Source of the DNA: Oscillospiraceae bacterium
GTDB lineage: Bacteria; Bacillota; Clostridia; Oscillospirales; Ruminococcaceae
Assembly: GCA_031282245.1 (NCBI GenBank)
Contig: JAITEB010000041.1
Location: 1-64,000 of the forward strand
Direction of reading: 5' to 3'
DNA length: 64,000 nucleotides
Positions 55,013 through 61,783 of the stretch are shown here, one piece after another (position 1 is the first letter of the stretch; each line of letters begins with the position of its first letter). The position numbers were made by a program, and so were the translations under genes. The notes beneath the pieces were generated by a model. It saw only the letters and a list, made by a program, of their open reading frames with translations. It had not been told where the DNA came from and did no database searches.

Positions 55013-55076
55013 AAACGCGCCAGGCGGCAATTCACCTCCTGCGGAGAGACGAGCAAAGGGCGGGGGCGGTCCGCAC
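55013..55076 (-). repeat. Diverged copy of the CCCCGCCCTTTG...GGAGG...GGCGCGTTT repeat in the his leader
   Basis: The minus strand from about 55076 reads TGCGGACCGCCCCCGCCC, then TTTGCTCGTCTC, TCCGCAGGAGGTGAATTG, CCGCCTGGCGCGTTT. This matches, at roughly three quarters of positions, the end of the left arm and start of the spacer of the palindrome at 61455-61781 (TGCGAACCACCCCGCCCTTT, CTCCACAGGAGGGGAATTG, TCGCTTGGCGCGTTT). It lies within the transcribed leader of hisZ. The rest of the 54869-55247 gap shows no gene I can support and no T-box. Confidence 0.6.
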
Positions 55077-55109
55077 ACGCGGAGTTTCAAAAGGTGTTTC
55101 TTTTTATCA

Positions 55110-55138
55110 ATTTTAACACAATTTCGGTTTTTAGTCAA
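55110..55138 (-). promoter_or_regulatory. Promoter of the hisZGDCBH operon
   Basis: On the minus strand TTGACT (55138-55133), 17 bp, TAAAAT (55115-55110). It predicts a leader of about 235 nt before hisZ. Confidence 0.7.
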
Positions 55139-55247
55139 ACAAAGCGGGCGGCAAAATGCCGTCCGCCAATGTTTTTTTTGAAATTTTTAAAATTTTGCAA
55201 AATTTTGCGCGTCTGTCTCCAGGACTTAAAAATCCGCGCTCTGCCCG

Positions 55248-56147
55248 TTATTCGTCGTCGGAAAAATTAAAGAAATCCGAATAGTTCCCCACCGAAAAGT
55301 CATTGTTGAATTTTGGCTCTTCGCTGTTGCCGGGGATTTCTTCCTCCCATGCGGCGGTTTTGGCTTCTTTCTCAAGAGTATACACAGCTTTGACAGCTTC
55401 GTTCTGCTTTTTCATGCTGTCGCGCATATAGGACTGCTGCTTCGTCACTGTCGAGCTGACGTTCCTGATAATGCCGTTTGTAACTTCTTCGGAGTCATAC
55501 TGCAAATGCCGCGCGGTCGCGCTGATAATACTTTCGGCTTCTTCAATGCGCCGCGAAAATTCCCGGCAGAAGTCCCCAAGGTTTTTTTTGAGAGAATCCA
55601 GGTCGCTTTGAAAGGCGCTTAAGCTTTCCGCCGCCGAATTGACGGAGGTTTTTGCCTCTTCAATCAGAGTTTTTGTATAACTGCGCGCATAGCCGAGCAT
55701 CATCTCGGCCTGTCTCTTTGCTTCGGAAACGGTCTCGCCGATTTTTTCGTTCAGCGCGTCGTACTTGTAGCTCTTGAACGTGAAATTTTCTATCTTATAG
55801 CTGAGCTGTTTGTTCTTTTCGGCCAGAATTGCGTTTTCAAGCTCTTTCTGGCGCAGAGCGCTTTTTGAGCGGGTGATCTCGTTGTGCATGAGTACAATTC
55901 TTTTTTTCAGCTCGTCCGTTTCTTTGTCCTGCCCGGCAATAGTCTCCCGAAGCTTCGCTAATTCTTCATCTCTTTGATAGAGCTGTTCTTCAAGGGCGCT
56001 TCTGGCGTCCTCCGCCTCTTTTACCTGTTTTGTGACGTTGTTAATTTCCTTGGTGTATTTGCCGCTTAGTTCGTCCACATATTTCAGCACGTCGTTTCGA
56101 TTGAAGCCGCCGAAGACGGATGCTTTGAATATTCCAGAATCCCGCAA
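55248..56147 (-). CDS. DivIVA-like coiled-coil protein
   Basis: The product has 299 residues. The N-terminus FKASVFGGFNRNDVLKYVDE resembles the membrane-targeting and first coiled-coil segment of DivIVA/GpsB-like proteins in Clostridia. Then follows a long coiled coil (about 25-135 and 145-265) and an acidic, Asn/Phe-rich tail ending NFSDDE. DivIVA proteins recognise curved membrane at poles and septa and recruit division or wall factors. Assignment is by N-terminal pattern and architecture, so a different coiled-coil protein is possible. Confidence 0.75.
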   Translation of the reverse strand: MRDSGIFKASVFGGFNRNDVLKYVDELSGKYTKEINNVTKQVKEAEDARSALEEQLYQRDEELAKLRETIAGQDKETDELKKRIVLMHNEITRSKSALRQKELENAILAEKNKQLSYKIENFTFKSYKYDALNEKIGETVSEAKRQAEMMLGYARSYTKTLIEEAKTSVNSAAESLSAFQSDLDSLKKNLGDFCREFSRRIEEAESIISATARHLQYDSEEVTNGIIRNVSSTVTKQQSYMRDSMKKQNEAVKAVYTLEKEAKTAAWEEEIPGNSEEPKFNNDFSVGNYSDFFNFSDDE

Positions 56148-56349
56148 GGTCGCCCTCTCCTTCGTTGTCCGTCAAAAAATTTTTATGTCCCAGTTAATTT
56201 GGAATATATGGTTAATTCAGGATAATTTTTTGCATATTAAATTATATAACATAAAAAACGGAAAAATAAAATATATTATGTAAGTTGCAAAAAAATATGT
56301 TATACTATATTGAAAATGCGGAAAGCGCAGCCGCTTTAAGACGCGATGT

Positions 56350-56375
56350 GCGCAGATCCGGGCGGGTCTCTGCGC
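56350..56375 (+). terminator. Hairpin in the gltX leader
   Basis: GCGCAGA (56350-56356) pairs with TCTGCGC (56369-56375), with inner GATCC / GGGTC pairs; GGATTTTGTT follows. An attenuator is possible, but no T-box sequence (GGTGGNACC) is visible. A -10-like TATACT lies at 56300-56305. Confidence 0.35.
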
Positions 56376-56417
56376 GGATTTTGTTCCGCAAAAACCAGAA
56401 AGGAAGAAGCAGCCGCC

Positions 56418-57881
56418 ATGAAAGAAGTGAGAACCCGTTTTGCGCCAAGCCCGACGGGGTATATGCACGTTGGAAATTTAAGAACCGCCCTTTACACCTA
56501 TCTGCTGGCAAAAAAAATGGGCGGAAAATTTATCCTGCGGATAGAGGACACCGACCAGGAACGCAAGGTCGACGGCGCCGTCGGGATTATATACGGCACT
56601 CTGCGCGAAACCGGCCTTAACTGGGATGAAGGCCCGGACGTGGGAGGGGATTTTGGGCCTTATATCCAGAGTGAGAGAAAGGACATATATTTCTCTTTTG
56701 CCGAAAAATTGATTGAAAGCGGACATGCTTATCGCTGCTTCTGCGGCAGGGAGCGCCTTGAGGAAGTTCGGAGAATTCAGGCCGCATCCGGCGTGCCGCA
56801 GAAATACGACAGTCACTGCTCGCGCCTTGGCGCGGAGGAAATCCGGGAAAAGCTGGCGCAGGGGCGGCCCTGTGTTATACGGCAGAAAATCCCGGAAACG
56901 GGAACAAGTTCTTTCCATGACGAGGTTTTCGGCGACATAAGCGTTGACAACGCGATTCTTGACGACCAAATTTTAATCAAAGGCGACGGAATGCCGACTT
57001 ATAATTTTGCAAACGTGATTGACGATCACACAATGCGTATAAGCCATGTTGTGCGGGGAAGCGAATATCTGTCCTCCACGCCGAAATACAATCTGCTTTA
57101 TCAGGCTTTCGGCTGGGAAATACCGGTTTATATCCACTGTTCACCCATCATGAAAAACGCCGCTGAAAAGCTCTCCAAGCGCAACGGCGACGCTTCTTAT
57201 CAGGATTTGGCCGCAAGAGGATATCTGACGGAGGCGATTATAAATTATATCGCTCTGCTGGGCTGGTCTCCCAAAAGCGAGCGCGAAATTTTTTCATTGG
57301 ACGAGCTTATTGAGAGTTTTGATATATCAGGCATTTCAAAATCACCCGCTATTTTTGATATTGCAAAGCTCAATCATATCAACGGCGAATATATCCGCGC
57401 GCTTTCGCCGGAAGCCTTCGCGGAAAAAGCCTTGCCGTGGATAAGGCGGGCTGTCCGCAGGGAAGGCGCCGACACCGCGCTTATCGCGAAAGTTTTGCAG
57501 CCGCGCTGCGAAATTTTTTCGGATATCCCCGAACAAATTGATTTTATAGACAAACTGCCCGAATATGATCTTGAGCTTTACAGAAGCAAAAAAATGAAAA
57601 CCAGCCCTGAAACCGCTTTGAGCGCTTTGAAAGAGATTTTGCCCCTGCTTGAAGCTGTCCCCGCAGAGGGATTTTCGGCGGAGCGCATCCACAGCGAGCT
57701 TTTTGCGCTTATAGAGAGGCTTGGCGTAAAAAACGGCTTTATGCTCTGGCCTTTGCGCGTCGCGCTCAGCGGAAAGCGCTTCACGCCCGGCGGCGGGATT
57801 GAGATTGCGGCCATTCTGGGCAAAGAAGAAAGCCTTCAACGTATTAAGCTTGGCATCAAACAGCTGGAACAGCAAGCTTGA
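56418..57881 (+). CDS. gltX: Glutamyl-tRNA synthetase
   Basis: The synthetase has 487 residues from ATG 56418 (MKEVRTRFAPSPTGYMHVGN), AAAGGAAG upstream. The class I HIGH motif appears as PSPTGYMHVGN, and KMSKS as EKLSKRNGD. Normal bacterial GluRS with a C-terminal anticodon-binding domain (FTPGGGIEIAAILGKEESL near the end). Many Clostridia use a non-discriminating GluRS plus GatCAB; which type this is cannot be told without structure-based comparison. A gap of about 100 bp separates it from ruvC. Confidence 0.96.
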   Translation: MKEVRTRFAPSPTGYMHVGNLRTALYTYLLAKKMGGKFILRIEDTDQERKVDGAVGIIYGTLRETGLNWDEGPDVGGDFGPYIQSERKDIYFSFAEKLIESGHAYRCFCGRERLEEVRRIQAASGVPQKYDSHCSRLGAEEIREKLAQGRPCVIRQKIPETGTSSFHDEVFGDISVDNAILDDQILIKGDGMPTYNFANVIDDHTMRISHVVRGSEYLSSTPKYNLLYQAFGWEIPVYIHCSPIMKNAAEKLSKRNGDASYQDLAARGYLTEAIINYIALLGWSPKSEREIFSLDELIESFDISGISKSPAIFDIAKLNHINGEYIRALSPEAFAEKALPWIRRAVRREGADTALIAKVLQPRCEIFSDIPEQIDFIDKLPEYDLELYRSKKMKTSPETALSALKEILPLLEAVPAEGFSAERIHSELFALIERLGVKNGFMLWPLRVALSGKRFTPGGGIEIAAILGKEESLQRIKLGIKQLEQQA

Positions 57882-57979
57882 CTTTGGTCTGTCAACGAGC
57901 TGTGCGGCGCTAATTATAGACATTAAATTAATAAAATACCCAAAATTGACGCCTGTAACTAAAAAGGACTGTAAACACA

Positions 57980-58492
57980 ATGCTTATATTAGGAGTAGAC
58001 CCCGGCTATGCGACTATTGGCTGTGGGATTGTCGATTATAAAAGCGCAAGATTCAAGGTCGTTGATTACCGCCCGGTGCTTACATCCGCCGGAACGCCTT
58101 TCCCGGAACGCCTTAGAATAATTTACGAAGAAATGGATTTTATAATCAAAAAATACCGCCCGGAGTCCATAGCGATAGAGAAAGTTTTTTTTAATACAAA
58201 CTCGAAAACGGCGATAGACGTAAGCCAGGCAAGGGGCGTGATTATCCTTGCGGCGGCGCAAAACGGCCTCTCTGTCAATGAATACACGCCGCTGCAGGTC
58301 AAACAGTCGGTCGTGGGCTATGGCCAGGCGGACAAAAACCAAGTGATGGAAATGACGCGCATTATATTAAACCTTTCGGATATCCCAAAGCCGGACGACG
58401 TGGCCGACGCGCTTGCTTTGGCAATATGTCACGCGCACAACAGCGGTTCGGGGCTTGACCCGGCAAATTTGAAAATCAGGCGGGGGATATAA
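57980..58492 (+). CDS. ruvC: Crossover junction endodeoxyribonuclease RuvC
   Basis: The nuclease has 170 residues. Acidic catalytic residues of the RNase-H-like fold: Asp in LILGVDPGYATIGCG, Glu in AIEKVFFNTNSKTAIDVSQA (with ARGV), and the C-terminal Asp pair in PKPDDVADALALAICHAH. It resolves Holliday junctions. It is followed after 3 bp by ruvA; ruvB, which usually follows, is not here. Confidence 0.97.
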   Translation: MLILGVDPGYATIGCGIVDYKSARFKVVDYRPVLTSAGTPFPERLRIIYEEMDFIIKKYRPESIAIEKVFFNTNSKTAIDVSQARGVIILAAAQNGLSVNEYTPLQVKQSVVGYGQADKNQVMEMTRIILNLSDIPKPDDVADALALAICHAHNSGSGLDPANLKIRRGI

Positions 58493-58495
58493 AAT

Positions 58496-59095
58496 ATGTT
58501 TTACAGCATAAAGGGGCAGGTTCTGCATATATCAAAAAATTTCCTGGTGCTGGATTGCGGCGGAGTCGGCTTTAAAATTATGACCAGCATGAACACTTTG
58601 GGCAAAATTGGCCGGACTGAACAGGAAGTCATGCTGTATACGCACTTATACGTAAAAGAAGACGCGCTGGATTTGTTCGGATTTTATGACGAGGGAGAAC
58701 TGAACTGTTTCCGGCTTCTGATTTCGGTTTCGGGCGTGGGGCCAAAGGCGGCGCTTTCGGTGCTTTCGGTGCTGAGCCCGGAGAAATTCGCCCTGTCGGT
58801 TGCGGCCGAGGATTCAAAAGCAATCAAACAGGCGCAGGGAATTGGACCGAAAATTGCGCAGCGGATTGTACTTGAGCTTAAAGATAAACTGAAAACCAGC
58901 GACGTCGCGCAGGGCTTTACCGCCGGCATTGTTCCGCTGGCCTACGGAGGGAACGCCTCCGAGGCGGTCAGCGCGCTTCTTGTGCTGGGGTACAGTGCGG
59001 GGGAAGCCGCGGGGGCAATCGCGCCGCTTCCCCCGGAAACGCCTGTCGCCGATATGATAAAAAGCGCTTTAAAAACGCTGGTTTCAAGAAATTAG
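58496..59095 (+). CDS. ruvA: Holliday junction DNA helicase subunit RuvA
   Basis: The subunit has 199 residues, normal length. Domain I (OB fold): MFYSIKGQVLHISKNFLVLD; helix-hairpin-helix pair: LISVSGVGPKAALSVLSVLS and GIGPKIAQRIVLELKDKL; domain III, which contacts RuvB, at the C-terminus (ASEAVSALLVLGYSAGEA). It binds four-way junctions as a tetramer and recruits RuvB. The gene after it is metE, not ruvB. Confidence 0.97.
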   Translation: MFYSIKGQVLHISKNFLVLDCGGVGFKIMTSMNTLGKIGRTEQEVMLYTHLYVKEDALDLFGFYDEGELNCFRLLISVSGVGPKAALSVLSVLSPEKFALSVAAEDSKAIKQAQGIGPKIAQRIVLELKDKLKTSDVAQGFTAGIVPLAYGGNASEAVSALLVLGYSAGEAAGAIAPLPPETPVADMIKSALKTLVSRN

Positions 59096-59145
59096 CGCAA
59101 TATATAAAAAATATATTTTAAATTTATTCGGGAGGAAAATATTAA

Positions 59146-61425
59146 ATGACAAAAACTTCTGTGGTTGGCTTTCCAAGGATAGGCGCCCAGCGCGAACTCA
59201 AATTCTGGACAGAGAGTTATTTCAAGGGCAGAATCGGCGCGGAGGAGCTTTTGGAAAACGCAAAATCCCTGCGCAAAGACCAGTGGCTTTTGCAGAAAAA
59301 AAGCGGTCTTGACTTCATTCCGTCAAATGACTTTTCTTTTTATGACGGGGTTTTGGACACGGCGGCGCTTGTCGGGGCCGTTCCCGCTGAATACAGGGCC
59401 TTGGGGCTTTCCGCGCTGGACACGTACTTTGCGATGGCGCGGGGTTATCAGGGCGAAAACGGCGACGTTAAAGCGCTCTCGATGAAAAAATGGTTCAACA
59501 CGAATTATCACTATATTGTCCCTGTTTTGGAAGACGACGCAGAGATAAAAATAAGCGGCGGAAAGCCGTTTGAACTTTTCGCCGAAGCGCTGGAACTTGG
59601 CATAAAAACAAAGCCGATTATAGTCGGGCCTTTCACTTTCCTGAAATTGGCCGTGTACAGGGGCGCTAAAACCAAAGAAGATTTCGCGCAGGAATTTATC
59701 GCCGCTTATTCGGACATTCTCGCAAAACTGGGCGAAATGGGCGCGGAATGGGTTCAGCTTGACGAGCCGTATCTTGTGACTGATTTGGACAAAGCTGATA
59801 TAGAATTTTTTACCGGGCTTTATAAAAAGCTTCTGGCAAAAAAAGACGGCGTGAAAATATTGCTGCAAACTTATTTCGGCGACGTCCGCGATATTTACAG
59901 CGAGCTTGCCGCGCTTGACTTTGACGGAATCGGCCTTGACTTTACCGAAGGCAAAAAAAGCCTTGAGTTTTTGCGGGCAAACGGCCTGCCGGGAGAAAAA
60001 CTTCTTTTTGCCGGGGTTTTGAACGGGAAGAATATCTGGCGCAACGACTACTCAAAAACGCTTGCTTTGCTTGATGAAATCAAAAAATATGTCCCGGAAG
60101 AAAATATAGTAATTTCAAGTTCCTGTTCGCTCCTGCATGTGCCTTACTCGCTGGACAGCGAAACAAAGCTTGACGAGAAATATAAGCGGCATTTTGCTTT
60201 CGCCCGCGAAAAACTCGGCGAGCTTGAGGACTTAAAAAAACTGTTTGAAAGCGGCGTCCGGAGTGAAGAAAAAAAATTGCGCGATAATATTAATTTGCTT
60301 GATGCAAAAAAACAATTCGCCGACAGAGAAATAAGCGGTAAAATCGCCGCGCTCACAGAAAAAGATTTCATCCGCCTGCCCGCCTTCGCGGAGCGGGAAA
60401 AAATCCAGAAAGAAGCCCTTGCTCTGCCCCCGCTCCCCACGACGACGATCGGCTCTTTCCCGCAAACCGGCGAGGTTCAGACGCTGCGGACAAAACTTCG
60501 CAAAAAAGAAATCACGCCTGAAGAATATAAAAACGGCGTGAAGGCTAAAATTGCCGAATGGATTGAAATTCAGGAAAATTTGGGCATTGATGTTCTTGTT
60601 CACGGAGAATTCGAGCGCAACGACATGGTGGAGTATTTCGGCGAGAATTTCTCCGGCTGCCTGTTTACGCAGAAAGCCTGGGTTCAGTCCTATGGGACGC
60701 GCTGCGTCAAGCCGCCCATTATCTGGGGCGACATCCGCCGCGAAAGACCGATCACCGTCGAGTACGGTGCCTATGCGCAGAGCCTGACGGACAGGCCCGT
60801 TAAGGGGATGCTGACGGGGCCGGTCACTATTCTTAACTGGTCGTTTCCGCGCGAGGACGTGAGCAGCAAAGAAATGGCCTTCCAGATAGCGCTTGCCATC
60901 CGCGATGAAGTTCTTGACCTTGAAGCGAACGGGATCCGGGTTATTCAAATCGACGAGGCCGCCTTGAAAGAAAAGCTTCCCATCCGCCGAGCTGACTGGC
61001 ACAGCGAATATCTCGACTGGGCAATCCCGGCTTTCCGGCTGGCGCATTCCGGCGTCGGCCCCAGGACGCAGATTCACACGCACATGTGTTACAGTGAATT
61101 TGCCGAAATTGTGAAAGATATTGACGCTATGGACGCGGATGTCATTTCGTTTGAGGCTTCGCGCTCCAACCTGGAGATTGTGGATGTGCTCCGGCGCGAG
61201 GGCTTCCGGACGGAGGTCGGCCCCGGGATTTATGACATTCATTCGCCTCGAATTCCCTCCGAAGGCGAATTCGAGGGGGCGATCCGGCGGATTTTGGAGA
61301 AACTGAGCGCGGACAAAGTTTGGATAAACCCGGACTGCGGACTGAAAACGCGCGCGGTTGCGGAAGTTTTGGAGAGCCTGAAAAATATGGTTGCGGCCGC
61401 GAAAGCTGTGCGCAAAACGCTGTAG
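59146..61425 (+). CDS. metE: Cobalamin-independent methionine synthase
   Basis: The enzyme has 759 residues with both (beta-alpha)8 barrels. N-terminal: VVGFPRIGAQRELKFWTESY. C-terminal catalytic: TTTIGSFPQTGEV, VLVHGEFERNDMVEYFGE, zinc ligands His and Cys in THMCYSEF and Cys in WINPDCGLKTR, and IQIDEAALKEKLP. It methylates homocysteine with 5-methyltetrahydropteroyl-triglutamate. This fits folC in the window, since MetE needs polyglutamylated folate. GGGAGG is 11 nt before the ATG. No SAM or cobalamin riboswitch fits in the 50-bp upstream gap. The large palindrome starts 30 bp after the stop. Confidence 0.97.
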   Translation: MTKTSVVGFPRIGAQRELKFWTESYFKGRIGAEELLENAKSLRKDQWLLQKKSGLDFIPSNDFSFYDGVLDTAALVGAVPAEYRALGLSALDTYFAMARGYQGENGDVKALSMKKWFNTNYHYIVPVLEDDAEIKISGGKPFELFAEALELGIKTKPIIVGPFTFLKLAVYRGAKTKEDFAQEFIAAYSDILAKLGEMGAEWVQLDEPYLVTDLDKADIEFFTGLYKKLLAKKDGVKILLQTYFGDVRDIYSELAALDFDGIGLDFTEGKKSLEFLRANGLPGEKLLFAGVLNGKNIWRNDYSKTLALLDEIKKYVPEENIVISSSCSLLHVPYSLDSETKLDEKYKRHFAFAREKLGELEDLKKLFESGVRSEEKKLRDNINLLDAKKQFADREISGKIAALTEKDFIRLPAFAEREKIQKEALALPPLPTTTIGSFPQTGEVQTLRTKLRKKEITPEEYKNGVKAKIAEWIEIQENLGIDVLVHGEFERNDMVEYFGENFSGCLFTQKAWVQSYGTRCVKPPIIWGDIRRERPITVEYGAYAQSLTDRPVKGMLTGPVTILNWSFPREDVSSKEMAFQIALAIRDEVLDLEANGIRVIQIDEAALKEKLPIRRADWHSEYLDWAIPAFRLAHSGVGPRTQIHTHMCYSEFAEIVKDIDAMDADVISFEASRSNLEIVDVLRREGFRTEVGPGIYDIHSPRIPSEGEFEGAIRRILEKLSADKVWINPDCGLKTRAVAEVLESLKNMVAAAKAVRKTL

Positions 61426-61454
61426 CCCCCGTTTTGCTTGCAATATAAATCATT

Positions 61455-61781
61455 GCTGGGATTCTGCCAATGCGAAGGGCTTATTAAATTCTGCCAATGC
61501 AAAGTAGCCCCTTAAATTCTGCCAATGCGAACCACCCCGCCCTTTGGGCACCCCTCCACAGGAGGGGAATTGTCGCTTGGCGCGTTTGTTTAAAGAATTT
61601 ACCCCATGCATAGAATTTTTATTCTACGCATGGGGTATAAGTTTTGCATAGCGCACAGTTCTGCAATTCCCCTCCTGTGGAGGGGTGCCCAAAGGGCGGG
61701 GTGGTTCGCATTGGCAGAATTTAAGGGGCTACTTTGCATTGGCAGAATTTAATAAGCCCTTCGCATTGGCAGAATCCCAGC
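61455..61781. repeat. Perfect 118-bp inverted repeat with tandem 16-mers (palindromic or MITE-like element)
   Basis: The left arm 61455-61572 and right arm 61664-61781 are exactly complementary over 118 bp, checked base by base, around a 91-bp spacer. Each arm carries three copies of ATTCTGCCAATGC(G/A)AA at 61461, 61488 and 61516 (spacing 27 and 28 bp; the right arm has the complements), then a CCACCCCGCCCTTTGGGC block and CCTCCACAGGAGGGG hairpin. The spacer contains its own stem ACCCCATGCATAGAAT / ATTCTACGCATGGGGT (61601-61636, one mismatch). No ORF of note is inside. It lies between convergent metE and the ATPase gene, ending 2 bp before the ATPase stop. Confidence 0.95.
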
Positions 61782-61783
61782 GC

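Noticed and set aside
54875-55138. 87-codon minus-strand frame in the his leader as a leader peptide
   Set aside because: It has no histidine run and overlaps the dispersed repeat block. The Pro-rich stretch is a translation of the repeat.
54869-55138. T-box leader upstream of hisZ
   Set aside because: No T-box sequence (AGGGTGGNACCGCG) or specifier-loop arrangement is visible.
56148-56417. T-box leader upstream of gltX
   Set aside because: No T-box core motif; only a short hairpin.
59096-59145. SAM or cobalamin riboswitch before metE
   Set aside because: The 50-bp gap is too short for either aptamer.
61461-61531. CRISPR array from the three regularly spaced 16-mers
   Set aside because: The repeats are too short, the 11-12 bp spacers are too short, and the whole block is mirrored in a perfect palindrome. 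No cas genes are present.
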